Shown here: positions 1-11,445 of the stretch, piece by piece
How positions within the stretch are numbered: the stretch's first letter is position 1
Layout: each line of letters begins with the position of its first letter
Assembly (NCBI RefSeq): GCF_945859705.1
Contig: NC_079134.1
Span: forward strand, 51,762,402-51,826,401
DNA from: Episyrphus balteatus
Taxonomy: Eukaryota; Arthropoda; Insecta; Diptera; Syrphidae
Direction of reading: 5' to 3'
Length of the DNA: 64,000 bases
Notes under the pieces: model-generated
What the model was told of the DNA's origin: nothing
Databases searched by the model: none
Seen by the model: the letters and a program-made list of their open reading frames with translations, nothing else
Program-made: the position numbers and the translations under genes

Positions 1-950
1 ACAATCTTTGTCATCGTCAATGGCGCGTCGTCGCTTATGTCCGTCCGTCCGTCCATCAACAAGATACAAACTAAAGACAAACATTTCTTCTTTTTTTTTC
101 TATCCCTACAGATATAAGCACATTATCTGTGTGCTTGGATTAAATTTAAAGCAACAAGATAAATAAAAAAAATAACAACAAATACAAAAAATCTAACTAT
201 ACAAGTGAAGTAACCAATCTGATAAAATTGGTCTCGAGAGTAGAAAAAAAAAACATCTACGATTTATATACCGCATATCTACCCCGCCGTATATTCGAAA
301 TAGTGGGTCGAATGGTCGATGAATTTACGCAGAGAAATTAATTTCCGCATACTAAAATATCTACAAGATTATATCTGTGCTGTGATACGAAAAACTACAG
401 AGTTGCAATTTGTTTTGCAGAACAGAATCATTAAGTTTGTAGTTTGTTTGCAAACGAAAGTATCTATAAGATGCATGCGTGCTTAATTGCACAGTGCTAC
501 GCGCCAATTTATGTCTGAACAACAACGTATATATGGGCCATATTATGCAATACCCGCAAGTCGCAAGCAGACTAGGCAAGATAGGTTTTTCATTTGGAGC
601 CGGTTTTTCCACACAAATTCAACTTTGGAATTTTCTTGTGTCACATCGATTGCATCACAAAATGACTATGACCATAACTTTTCTGCGCTCCTTTCGATGA
701 TAGACGATTTTTATTTTTGTTTTGTTGAAAAGTGATGAGAATCAACTTTTAGTGTAGCTAACTATAAAAGAATTTGAAGTACTCGTTCGGAATACTAATT
801 AATTGATTAGAATTTTGTTTATTGAACGAAGTAGGTATGCGGATAGGTAAAATTTAACTTACGCAGCGGTATCTGATTGTTGTTTTCTTTTTTTAAGGTG
901 ACCCTTTCGCATAAAATAAATGTTGCTCTTAGAACTCTAAGGAATTACTT
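1..950. other. AT-rich stretch, no gene recognised
   Basis: There is a short (GTCC)n tract at about 41-56 and several A/T runs. The small frames on both strands around 360-735 overlap one another, have no recognisable motif and look like chance frames. Confidence 0.5.
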
Positions 951-954
951 CAAA

Positions 955-1160
955 TTTAAAATGCCCTACTTTGAATAATGTCTTACCTACATTAAGAAAT
1001 GTCCTACCATCAGAAAGGCCTTACCTTCAAAAATGCCCTACCTTCAAAAATACCCTTCTTATAAAAATGCCGTTGCTTCAAAAATGCTTTAGCTTTAAAA
1101 ATACCCAACTTATAAAGATGCCGTTCCTTCAAAATTTCTCTAGCTTTAAAAATTCCAGCC
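955..1160. repeat. degenerate short tandem repeat
   Basis: An imperfect 17-19 bp unit built around CCCTACCTTCAAAAATG is repeated about ten times. The copies drift, alternating forms with CTTCAAAAATG and CTTATAAAAATG. Isolated CCCTACCT words recur near 1846 and 1871, so the array may once have been longer or part of a larger element. The frame through it simply translates the repeat and is not a gene. Confidence 0.6.
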
Positions 1161-1169
1161 TCACTAATT

Positions 1170-2386
1170 TTGGGGATTACTTTCATCTTATTTTAAAAAC
1201 AATTTCGGGCCTTGTTTCATTTTTCATAATTTACATGTAAATGCTAAACTAAATAGTCTTTCAAAAAAACTTTTGTAAAATTCCGCTTATCAATTACCCA
1301 GACTAGAATACCTAAAGTCCCGCTTATTGTGGACTCGTTGATGGTTTGCACACCGATCTTTACATTGAAAAGCATTAATAAGCAACAAAAAAGTTGACAA
1401 AACAACGCGATTTATCTAAAATAAGTTCATTTTGAAAAAGAAAAATTGGAGTTCTATTTCATTTTCCCAAAAAAGGTCAAAACTAGGCGCCGGTTATAGC
1501 GATCAGGAAAATGCAATGAAATAAGTTAAGTCCTTATTTCATTGGGACATAATTTCATTTTGAAAAAATACTCCAATTTGGGGCCTTGAAAAAGATATTT
1601 AGGCCATTTCAGGAACATAATAATACAAGTGGTTTTGACCTTGTAACCTTGTAAGAGCAAGAATTTAAAGAACACTGTTTTTAACTTCATATTTTCAACT
1701 TTGTTATCGATTTAAGCCATACACTATTAATACATGTAATTTTTAATTTTTATTATAAAATATTCTATACAATTATTTTAAAGTTCAATGAGGTACTTTT
1801 TATTGAATAGGTTGAGAACTGACAGAAAAAAAAGCGATTGCTTATGCCCTACCTGATAAGACCCTTGCCCTACCTTAAAATCAACTCTAGCTACGGGCCT
1901 GTATGAAACTAGAAGCCTTATGTACATTGTACAAATATTAAATCCTTCTTCATTATATTCTGTAACTTAAACTAAGCTTACTATTTCCCTATTAGGTTGG
2001 TCACCTGGTTTCTAATAGAATAAAGTATAGTATTCTTAATTCCTTAAAATAATTGTCAACACGAACGGATATTGACCATTGAAACTGATTGCTGAAAACA
2101 TTTTATATTCACAACCTGATTAGTAATAGTATCATAAAATGTGTCAGCGGTGAATCATGTCCATCGAGTGACAAGTTAAATCAGAAGAAACAAATACTTC
2201 TTCTGTTCTGCTCAAAAGAAATATTTGGCATTTCGGTACACTACGTTCATTTCAAGATGTCAAAAATTGTTGATTGACCAATTTAGAGAGAGTCGAAATT
2301 AAAATGACAATAAGATTCGTGTCAAATTTTATGGTAGAATGTGGTTTAGATTTTACCGAAATTCTTAACTTTAAATGAACTTAAAA
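1170..2386. other. AT-rich stretch, no gene recognised
   Basis: Only short frames are present (for example 2089-2277, 62 codons) with no recognisable domain. Nothing else is seen apart from A/T runs. Confidence 0.45.
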
Positions 2387-2388
2387 TA

Positions 2389-2523
2389 GCTGCGTTCCTT
2401 TGGAAATGTTTAACTACTTTTTAGTACTTAAAGCTGCTTTGAACTACTTTTTAAGTATAGCAAAGTAGTTCAAAGTAGTTTTAAGTACTAAAAAGTAGAT
2501 AAATATTTCCAAAGGAACGCAGC
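2389..2523. mobile_element. palindromic MITE, 135 bp, TA-flanked
   Basis: The left end GCTGCGTTCCTTTGGAAAT is mirrored at the right end as ATTTCCAAAGGAACGCAGC, and the interior (AAGTAGTT and AGTACT words) continues the palindrome almost to the centre. The dinucleotide TA stands on both sides (2387-2388 and 2524-2525), as expected for a Tc1/mariner-type or other TA-inserting element. It has no coding capacity. The family is not recognised. Confidence 0.75.
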
Positions 2524-2525
2524 TA

Positions 2526-3490
2526 ATAGTAAGTTACAGAACAATAATAAATTGAATTGCAGAGAACTCAATTTAAAAATATCAACTACACCATCATCAA
2601 TATGAAAGCTTAACATTTAAATTAAAAATAACTTGATTAATATCCAGAACACGTACAAGTGCTTATTTTTCCAGAGATAGCAATCAGAATTGCTCTATCA
2701 ACTTTGATATTTGACTGATTGATAATTTAATTAATAAAGTCCAACTATCACTGTGCGCGTATCTCACGTATGCGGTGAAAAAAAGCAACCAGTAAATTGA
2801 TGGGTATGGCATCCGCGTTTAACTTGACTCCACGAAAACCCGAACTAAACTGGAGGCTCGATCTGATTTCACTTAGTTTCATGCAAACTTCTTGGATAAG
2901 TAAGTTCTTTTTTCTTTCATTTATTCATATTAGTGGAGTCAAGTCAATCTTGGTGAAAATTTTTCATATTAAATGTGTTTTATTATATTGTTGGCTTTTT
3001 ATGTGGCTAAGTATTGGGTTGGTTAAAAAAAATTAGGTCTTAATTAAAGGAGACAATGATGGATGCATACAATATGAGATTTCAATTTGCATAAATATTC
3101 TTCCAAAAAATATCTTCCCTTCTCATATATTTTTGTGTGCAATATACAAGAAACCGACTAAGATCTATAACATATTTGGAAACTTCGTAATAAGAACCAA
3201 AATCCATTTATGTACCTACATTTAAAAAAAAAATTAATTTTTTAAAATACTATATTTCACATTTATATAGTTTAATTTCAATATTTTATAATAATAACTA
3301 TGCTTGAGGTGACAACTAGTACGTATTGTTCGAGTTTAGTCTCAATATTGTAACGATGGATTACTGAACACACTACCTAATACCGTTAAGATAAGCATCT
3401 GAACGCACCTGTAATAATAAGTGTATAAGTGTGAACATGCCTTTAAAAATTTTCTGAACGCAACTACTGGATGTATGAAGCGCCCCCTCC
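2526..3490. other. AT-rich stretch, no gene supported
   Basis: The frame at 2797-3036 (79 codons, +) begins with ordinary-looking residues and then becomes hydrophobic. A GTAAG-like word near 2898 could be a splice donor, but no partner exon or domain is visible, so it is not called. The rest is A/T-rich. Confidence 0.4.
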
Positions 3491-3496
3491 CGGAAA

Positions 3497-3564
3497 GGAA
3501 TTTTCGAGAAGCAAAGACGAGAACCTTCGAAGACATTCTCGAATTTCGAAATTCATGTATAAAA
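3497..3564 (+). promoter_or_regulatory. heat-shock-type promoter: two HSE arrays and a TATA box
   Basis: Two arrays fit the heat-shock factor site, alternating nGAAn/nTTCn 5-bp units. At 3497-3511 three perfect units run GGAAT-TTTCG-AGAAG. At 3520-3544 four of five units are perfect (AGAAC-CTTCG-AAGAC-ATTCT-CGAAT). A TATA box TATAAAA lies at 3558-3564, 14 bp after the second array, and a possible initiator ACAGTTT lies about 30 bp further at 3589-3595. Arrangement and spacing match fly Hsp70-class promoters bound by HSF trimers. The DNA downstream lacks any Hsp reading frame, so the controlled transcript is unknown. Function is inferred from motifs alone. Confidence 0.75.
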
Positions 3565-3589
3565 GCGCAGCGTGGAGACTGACCGGATA

Positions 3590-3960
3590 CAGTTTGATTT
3601 TGAAAGTGAAAGAATACAAAGTAAAATAAAGTGTTGGAAATTGTTAGTAGTATAAATGAAGTGATTTAAAAGTGTGTTTGCTTGAGCGAATAATAAAAAT
3701 AAATTGAGTTGAAATAAAGTGCGTTCTTATTTGAACGGAAGATAAGTGGAAATTGAATAAACGAAATAAGTTTTATTGTGAACCCTGAATAAAACATTAC
3801 AATATCATGACTGGAAAAAGTGAAAATCATAATTTGAAGTGATGGAATATGAAATTTTTCCACGTATGAAGAAAAATTGCTAACTGCTTTTTATATATTG
3901 GACTAAATAAATTTTAAAAAATAAAACCCCGGGAAGTTTAATATGTATTATGTGTGCCGT
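3590..3960 (+). other. A-rich putative transcribed leader or noncoding RNA start
   Basis: The sequence downstream of the heat-shock promoter is strongly A-biased on the + strand with repeated AAGTGAA/AAAGTG words, like the A-rich 5' leaders of fly heat-shock mRNAs. The first ATGs open only tiny frames: two codons at about 3655, about 11 at 3806 and about 12 at 3841. The transcript could therefore be a noncoding heat-shock RNA (hsr-omega is the known example in flies), a 5' exon spliced to something far downstream, or a dead promoter fragment. The sequence does not decide between these. Confidence 0.4.
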
Positions 3961-5395
3961 AAAAAAAATTTCACGCCTTTGTAGTTCTAGATCTGGATTT
4001 AAACAACGATCGTTTTTGTCGTAAGCCGAAAGAAAGACTTTTTCGAAAAATTGACCCTAGTTAAATTTATTAAAAATTCTTGTAAAAACGATCAAACATA
4101 AAGGAAATTTTTGATGAGCAGTGCCATGCTATTACGAAAGCCTCGACTTCGGTTTAGTATGGTCCAATGCGGAAGCAGTTACTCGACATTAAAAACCAAG
4201 TTTTTCCTAGGTCTCTACACACTTTTAAAAATGTTATAAAGGTTTTTGAAGATAAAAACTTTAAAAAAACATTTTGGAATGCCAAGTCCCCTTTTTCATC
4301 GGGATACGATAGTTAAAATGCCTAGTGACTTACAACTCTCAACCATTCTTGTGTGCGTGTAATTAATTTTTAAGAATAGAAGGAACCTACAGTTTATCCA
4401 AACGGCTAAGCAGAGATGCACTTTTTCAAGACAAAGATACTCTTGGAAGCTTTGTCAATTCTTGGCAAGAGGTAGTACCCCTGAAAAAAAAATGTTTTGG
4501 TGGTGAAGGCTGAGAATCAAACTCACAACAACGGATTACGGAACTGCACTTCGGAATAAAATCAGTCTAGGTATCAAGGAGTGAAACTCATTGTATAAAG
4601 GACATTAAAGACTGATAGACAAATATCGTTTACTATCGCTTTTAAGTCCCAAAAACATTTGGAGGGGATATGAAATTCTGAAGGAAGAAGCATCAACGCA
4701 GCAAACAAAATGTATACATATTTAAAGCTTTGTATTGTTCTTTGAAAAGAAGTGGCTTTTTCGAAATAACTTAAAAGGGTTAGCTGAAGGGAGGAGCTGA
4801 AATGTTTCAATTCTTTGAAGAGGACAACGAGGTAATTTTTTTTTCAACTTCTTGATGTGTTGTTAGACCAGGGTTGCAGTAAGACAAGTTATTTTTTAAA
4901 ACCTATCAATAGATCCATTTAAATGTACGAACCACCAAGGAAAAAAACATCTGAGCAGCATTTTATCATTAACAAAAAAATCAAAAATTTGGACGATAGA
5001 AGAATTTTGCTTGCTTCGTTAACCAGCTAACGCAATAAGAATCCTTATTTAATCAATTGATAACAAAATTTTAAAAAATATTTGAATCTGCTCATAGATA
5101 CATACTATTAAAATGTACAAACTTACACTAGACTGTTGAGACTTAAATATACTATTTCGGTGAACTCGAATCCGAAGTCAGAAGTATAGGATCAGCTCGT
5201 GTTTTTTAAATACTATACCATTAGAAAATTAAAAAAAAGTTATTTTTTACTTCTTCTAAGGTTATGCTATTATGTGAATTTTTAAAAATATAAATCGTTT
5301 TAAGAAATTTGTGTATGACTTTTCATACTTGCAGGGAAGCTGCCTGTGTAATCAATTTATATTGAAGGTTTTGAATGAACGACACAAACTTGTGT
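3961..5395. other. AT-rich stretch, no gene recognised
   Basis: On the minus strand at about 4500-4570 there is a B-box-like word GAGTTTGATTCTCAGCC near CACCACCAA. This resembles the SINE fragments at 5397 and 50078 but is too short to call. Other frames (4574-4810) are featureless. Confidence 0.4.
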
Positions 5396-5396
5396 G

Positions 5397-5540
5397 TGTT
5401 ACCACCAAGTTCACAGGCTGGAAATATAGCTATTTCACGGGGACCAACCCGATCATCAGACTCCTTTCAGTGGTGCTAAGTCGCTTATGTTCAATTAATT
5501 TTGAAAATTGCGAGACTTGAACTCAAGACGTCTTAAAATC
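5397..5540 (-). repeat. tRNA-derived SINE fragment (5'-truncated)
   Basis: Read on the minus strand, it has a B-box-like GAGTTCAAGTCTCGC, then a body with GGAGTCTGATGATCGG, CCCCGTGAAA and CTTGGTGGTAAC in the same order as the fuller copy at 50078-50309. The A box is not visible, so the 5' end is lost or diverged. The frame at 5311-5520 merely crosses this repeat. Confidence 0.7.
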
Positions 5541-5544
5541 TTTG

Positions 5545-6615
5545 AAATATCTTTTTTATGAACCGAAATATCTTAAGTTGAAGTATAAAAGAGTTTGGCT
5601 TATAAACATAAATAAGGTAATAACGTTTTTTGAATTTTCTAATATTAATATTTCAAAAACGGGAGCTGATCGAATATTTCTGACATTGGATTCCGAAAAC
5701 CTTAAGAAAAGTATTTATGTAATTTGGTTTCAACAACAAAAACGAATTTCTACGTTTTTTTCATATTTATATTATATTATTATGCTCTTTTGTTCGAAAA
5801 TTTTAAAAATATGAAATTTATAACGTCCGGATTGTTTCAGCAAATTCGTACGACCCAACTTTTTGCATTATTTTTTTGTAATTCTGACGAGAACAATGTA
5901 GAGAAAAGTTAAAAAAATAACGTGCTGTTTCAATTCGGAGAAGAAAAATGAAGATAGAAAGAGGGTTTCTTTTTCTGATTTAAATGAGATTTGATTGAAT
6001 TCACTTTGCACACTTAAATGTGTGCATTAAAGCATTTAGTGGTGGTTTTGGTTTGTTGATAGTTATTATATCATCATATTGGATATAAAAAAAATTGATA
6101 TTGTCTCGTTTTCCGAAGAAAAATTACTATATACAATTGAAGCCGTTTAAATTGAAATGAATTAACTAGCTACAAAAAAACAAAAGTTTTTCCTGTATCT
6201 GATAAATCTAAAAAAAAAAATTTCTAGGAAAAAATAAAAAATAGTAGAGAAAGGCTTCTATTTTATTTTACTGTAGGACAACTGATTCGTTTTTTTTTGT
6301 CAATGCTGAAAATTGGTGTTCTTATTATCAATTAGAGTCGTTTATGAAAAAAAAAACAACCAGGAAGCCTGCGAAAAGTGTACCTACATTTTCACAAAAA
6401 TTGAGATTTTTTTAAACTGAACAAAATCCTACCTAATTGAACAAAATCAACAACAAACAAGAGAAAGTTACTCTTAGAATCCGTTCCTATTATTATATTA
6501 TGTTCACCCTTAAAGATGTGAACGACTCCAATTTGGGATTAATCTCTAACAAAAGCATCACTCATAGATGATTTATGTTTGGCAAGGAACTGATTATCCG
6601 AGCTGTACGGAAATA
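5545..6615. other. AT-rich stretch, no gene recognised
   Basis: Frames at 5542-5814 and 5724-5912 are low-complexity and overlap. Long A and T runs dominate. Nothing else is seen. Confidence 0.45.
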
Positions 6616-6623
6616 GCGACTGG

Positions 6624-7234
6624 CAGGGGCGTACACTCCCTTGGGGCAAGCGGGGCGGTGCCCCGGGGCCCCCGACCGACCCCAGGGCCCCCACTGGAGA
6701 CAATGCAGAGAAAGAAACTGTTAGCATAAATTGAGTTACGAAGTAACCAGGGAGACAAATTATGTCATTCAGTGTAATGTATAATGCATTAGTAGCCACA
6801 CAATACATATATGTATATTGATTTTAAAAAAAGGTTACCCCAGGGGCCCCAAAAAAAATAAACTGCTTTTTTAAAAGAAAAATTATAATTTTATCTTAGG
6901 GCCCCAAAAAATATTACTTGAAAAATCTTTTCCACCACAAATAATACATTAGGGGCCCTAAAAAAGCAAAAAAATATTATTTGAGGATCCTCAAAAGTGG
7001 TTCAAAACAATCAAATGGAAAATTAAATATAAATTCAGGGGCCCCAACATACATAAATACATCAGGGCCCAAAATAAAAACATTATGTTATTGGTGGCAT
7101 TCCGAATATTACTTCAGAACAAAGGCCCCAATACCTATTAATTTTTTTTTTGTAACCAAGGGGCCCCCAAATATCAAAGGGGCCCCAAAATTTAGTCTTA
7201 CCCCGGGGCCCCGGCGACTCAACGTACGCCACTG
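6624..7234. mobile_element. hAT-type MITE with repeated GGGGCCCC motif, 611 bp
   Basis: The ends are CAGGGGCGTAC and GTACGCCACTG, an 11-bp inverted repeat with one mismatch. They are flanked by an exact 8-bp target duplication GCGACTGG (6616-6623 and 7235-7242), which is diagnostic of hAT insertion. The interior has at least nine copies of the self-complementary word GGGGCCCC or a one-base variant, typically followed by an A run. Such repeated subterminal words are the usual binding sites for hAT transposase, but here they run through the whole element. There is no transposase, so it depends on an autonomous relative. The frames at 6539-6808, 6981-7445 and 7109-7324 are by-products of the repeat. 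Confidence 0.92.
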
Positions 7235-7242
7235 GCGACTGG

Positions 7243-8903
7243 GGTACCACAAGGCAGTGATCTTGGTTGCATTTAGTACCTTTAATTCACACGCGATTCG
7301 ATTCCTATTAGTAACGCAGTTCATTGTGAAGGAGTCTTATATAAAAACTTTTTTGAGCGGATTAAATATGATAATCAGAAAAAGTCGTAGGTCTGCATCT
7401 TGGACTGCAGTTAAAATACACGAAATTTACTTGCTTAATCTGTGAATGGGGCAGTCTTGAAAGAAAAGAACACTACACAAACAAGTTGTGGCCTCATTGT
7501 AAGTTATTCAGCCTGGACAAAAAAAAATTTTTAAAAATACCCTTAACTTGATCCACAAAAATTCGTAAAAGCAATGAACAGAGATGGAGCTGCTTTTCAA
7601 TACCTACGGCCGAATGATTTTCACCTTGTCACAAAAAAAAAACTCTGAGTAGTGATACCTATGCTGAGCTTGTTGTAAGTAAACTGTCGTCATACCCAAA
7701 ATTGGATTGCAACATATCTTTAAAAATACACATTTTAGAGTGTAACTTCATAATTTTTAACGAAAATAAGTTTAATAAATCAAAAACCAATTTTAAACAA
7801 TCCTGCACACAAATATACTGAAGAAAATAATCAAAATAAGTAATTTCACGCAAGCAAAAAATACACACGAAGCACCAGCGCACTTACTATGTCCTGCCTT
7901 TAAAATACAACCAAAATAACTTCGTGATTCAGGTATTAGATTGCAAAAGCAAACACAGGCAAAAATGTCGGCTTTTTTGTACGATAATGTCACCCAATTT
8001 AATTAAATTAATTATTCAACTACATTCGAGTGCATTGTGCAAAAGGTGAAACTGAGTAAAATGCTCATCAAAATTGAAATGAATTATTCAATCAGTTTGT
8101 GTTTGGATTATTTTTCATGGGGATTTATTGGGTATAAGGGATTTTTTTTCTCTCGTCCAATTGAAGCACACAGGATGTGGATGGATAGGTATAGAATAAA
8201 ATTCTAAAGTATAATAGTTACTTTTGTTGCGCTTAAAATATTTACCGTTTTCTTTTGTTGTATTATAAAAATTCACAATATTTTCGATTTGATTATTATA
8301 TTAATATTTGCAGTCAAAACACAAATGGAAAAGTGCAAAATTTTCCATGGTTAATCATTGAATAAAATAAACGAGACAACTTGTTTTACCGGAAAATGGA
8401 TTCACAGTAATTGAAGGAGCCTTTTCCGCAAAATCGTAGTTCTGGCTCACTCTGTGCCGTACGAGTATTTTGTTTAAATTAAAGCGCAAGCTCCATCGAT
8501 CCAACTGCGTCCATTCATTCATGAGAAACTCATAAAGCTGAGGCAAAATGGAACCCAAGCTCAAGACTTAAAGCTTTAAAAATTTTGTGTGTGGTTGCTG
8601 TCGGAGATAGCTTGATTGAAGCTTTCGAAAACAAAGTGATTTATAAATTGTACAAGAAGAAAGGGAACTTATGTGGATACATTGGAAAGAAAAAGTATTG
8701 GTTCATTGAAAGTATTTTGAGCAACAAAAATGTTCGGTTGATAATAAGTTAATTTAAAGCAATTATAAAAGAGTTATCTGGGTATAAAGCTTTTGTGTAT
8801 AAAGCTTCGAATAATAATTAATATAATAATTAATAATATGTATAAAAATTCAACTAAACAAAAGTTTATATTTCAAACAATTTTATACAAAAACACAAAT
8901 AAT
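7243..8903. other. AT-rich stretch, no gene recognised
   Basis: Frames at 7659-7993 and 8355-8564 on the minus strand have no recognisable motif. No repeats with clear ends are seen. Confidence 0.45.
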
Positions 8904-8911
8904 GTTCCATA

Positions 8912-9910
8912 CAGCGTTGCCACAAAGTGCCCGATCGGGCCATTTGGCCCCCTATTTTATAATTTGGCCCTTTGCCCGGGCCAATCAGAAATGGCCCACG
9001 AATCCAAATTTTAGTAGATTTATCTTCATATCGTGCTTAGTAATAATTAGAAGGCTTTATTTATTTTTTATAATTAAATATAAATCATCACTATGCATCG
9101 AAACTACAATATGTTTAATGTTTCCACTACAAATAAATAGGTATGTATTTGTATACTCAATTCATTAATTTATCTAATATCTCCTTTAGTAATGTGATTT
9201 TTCTCACGTCACGCATAGGAGTATTTCGATCACAAACCTGGACAAAATTATTTTTTAAAGTAAAACAATTTATTTTTGCTAAAAATTATTATTTATGCAA
9301 TGAAATGATTTTTATTCAGCAAAACTTTAAGAACGCTTGTGATAAGAAAAACTGAAAAAATAGTATGAAATTTCATACACCCAAAATGTGAAAAATTAAA
9401 ATATCTAAAGTATTAGAGCTTCTAGAAAGGAACCATTGTGATTTTTAGGCTTAGTGAATCCAAATGCATTAAGTTCAATTAAAAAATTTCTTAAAAATGT
9501 TAAAAACCAGTAAATAAAAACGTAGGGCGTATGAGTGATTTTTACTAAAAGTGAAAATTTCATTTGCAAATTATTTTGTTAATCGCAAAAATTCGCACCC
9601 GAATTTTGACATTAAATTAAAAAAATAGTCCATGTTATCATAAATCTATGTTTCGAAGCAGAATAGTAGGGTAAACTATAACAAAGCACTTAGACTTAAA
9701 AAAAGCATAAAAATATCTATACATATGTGGCAGCTCTTTTCTACTGTCATTTAACTGAACAAAAAACATGCCATTAATGCATTAAACAAACAAAAAAAAA
9801 ATGAACACAATTTTAAATAAATTGTAGATATTTTGGCCCACACTTTTGTAAAATGGCCCTCAAAAAATTCCGAAATGGCCCTCTCTGCTTTTTTCTTCGC
9901 GGCAACGCTG
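8912..9910. mobile_element. hAT-type MITE, 999 bp
   Basis: The ends CAGCGTTGCCACAAAG and CTTCGCGGCAACGCTG form a 16-bp inverted repeat with two mismatches. They sit between exact 8-bp duplications GTTCCATA (8904-8911 and 9911-9918). CAGnGTTGCC is a common insect hAT terminus. Near both ends TGGCCC words are repeated (TTGGCCC, ATGGCCC and reverse forms), likely subterminal transposase sites. The interior is A/T-rich without a transposase. Small frames inside are not genes. Confidence 0.93.
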
Positions 9911-10029
9911 GTTCCATATACACCTTGTTGTATGAGTACTTTTTTCCATTTGATAATAATAATAAACTGCGCAAAAGTAATTACTTTTAGAGCAATACAT
10001 AGTCAATTAATAGTTCCTGCCTGTTCATG

Positions 10030-10092
10030 TGTCCAAGGACACAGTAAAAATGAAATCCTTAATTTTTTTCTTCAAAGTGGACGCCTCGTGCA
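10030..10092 (-). pseudogene. short hAT transposase fragment
   Basis: These 60 bp closely match 11262-11320 within the hAT transposase remnant to the right (shared AAAGTGGACGCCTCGTG). They end abruptly where the element terminus CAGTGCCGG begins at 10093. It is either an older related copy into which the 10093 element inserted or a product of rearrangement. Confidence 0.6.
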
Positions 10093-10160
10093 GTGCCGGT
10101 TTAAGCACTCCCAGCGCCACTGGCCCACTGGGCAAGATTTCACTTGGCGCCTTTCCAATT
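10093..10160 (-). mobile_element. terminus of a hAT element (3' end)
   Basis: The sequence starts CAGTGCCGGTTTAAGC and continues with CGCCACTGG, GGGCAAG and TTGGCGCC words, a typical hAT end of the ZMYM-like group. The transposase remnant at 10709-11445 points toward this end. A matching right end with an 8-bp duplication was not found. A CAGGGGCGCAAC-type end, reversed at about 12909-12921, is a candidate but its flank does not match. The roughly 550 bp between here and the coding remnant are A/T-rich and empty. Confidence 0.6.
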
Positions 10161-10708
10161 AAATTTTTTTTGATTTTAATTCATTAATATTTTTTGACAC
10201 TTAAATATGACAATTAACTGATTGATATTCTTCTCGGTCCAGTTCTGTTTTTTTATTCATTACAGTCTCGGTATTCTCGATAAATTTTATGTCACCGGTC
10301 TATTCTATTCCTTATCCGTAAAATTAAAGAAAATCACTGCATCTCCATATTACCAGCTATACAAAACTCAATATTTGCACCCTTTTCAATAATTAAAAGA
10401 AACGAACAATATAAAAGAAAAATAAACTCTTAGTTTAATATAATATATGAAAAAAAAAAAATAATAAAAACATAAAGGTATCTACAGTTTAATGTATTTA
10501 CATGAAAAAAAAAATAAAGGTACATTTTTTAATTTACCTATTTACATTTACAGTTTAATGACAAAAAAAAACAAAGGTACATTGTGTATAAGTCCATTAA
10601 AATTTCTTAAATAGTTAAACAAATTGCACTTATCTGGCCTTCTAATTGGCAGTCTTTTATCAATTGGGAATAGTTAATTTTTTCTGCAATTTCGTTTTCA
10701 ATCAAAGC

Positions 10709-11445
10709 TTAATTTGTAAGCTGTGATTGGGACATCGTTGACCTGAGGTAGGTCTTTATAAGCTTAAGCTTATAAAAGCTTCTTTCTCCACTTGCGATTG
10801 TTACAGGAATTGTCATCAAAATTCTTAGCGCAACCCAAATATTTGGGAACAATTCCTGTAAATTTCTTTCATTTATACCATGATCCGACGTAGTCATTCA
10901 GCTGCTGAAATCTCTCGTTTAATGAATTCGACGTAGTGTCCATAAAGCTGTTAAAGAATTCAACTTCAAAAATTTTTGTTGGGGATGTTATCGGTTCATC
11001 GCGAGGCGTTTCACCACATTGTCGTTTCACCTTTCGTAATCTAGAGGATTTGAATACAGGTTCAATTTTAAGCTCATTTGCCATTTCTGTAGCCACCACC
11101 CACCAATATAGCGTCCTTAAAGCCAGTTTGCCTATAGCTCGCAATAAAGTCACAGCACATTTTCAACAAAACGATGCTCTCATTTATATCCATATTTGAA
11201 GATTGCATAGATTTACTGACTATATTGATTTGGATGAGGTCCTTCCTCATACCAACTGACCACTGACACAATAAAAGCGAAATCTTTAATTTGCTCCGCC
11301 AAAGTGGACGCCTCGTGAGAAACTTGAGCATCCATTCATTCAGTTTCGATGGCCAGAGAAATTAAAGCGTAGTGAATAGAACCTATTTGGTAAAGGATTG
11401 CCTTAACGCTGTTAATTTTAGCTTACCAACGTGTGTCACTTAGTT
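10709..11445 (-). pseudogene. hAT transposase remnant (ZMYM1-like, C-terminal half)
   Basis: Reading right to left in shifting frames, the pieces are a TRWSAK-INSVKAI motif near 11440, then LAEQIKDFAFIVSVVSWYE, NIVSKSMQSSN, a KVKRQCGE segment, VEFFNSFMDT, and finally ELFPNIWVALRILMTIP with IASGERSFYKLKLIK. The last piece is the conserved C-terminal dimerisation region of hAT transposases. Order and spacing fit the ZMYM1-like hAT group. Frameshifts and stops (at least three) mean it cannot make an active protein. The N-terminal zinc finger and most of the catalytic core are absent. The C-terminal motif ends near 10709, about 600 bp from the element end at 10093. Confidence 0.85.

Noticed and set aside
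2797..3036. possible host exon with donor near 2898
   Set aside because: No acceptor-linked partner exon, no conserved motif, and the frame degrades into T-rich sequence.
4500..4570. possible third SINE copy on the minus strand
   Set aside because: Only a B-box-like word and CACCACCAA are visible; the diagnostic body GGAGTCTGATGATCGG is absent.
6981..7445. 154-codon + frame
   Set aside because: Most of it lies in the GGGGCCCC MITE and repeats GPK/APT-type residues from that motif; it runs through the element's right end into flank.
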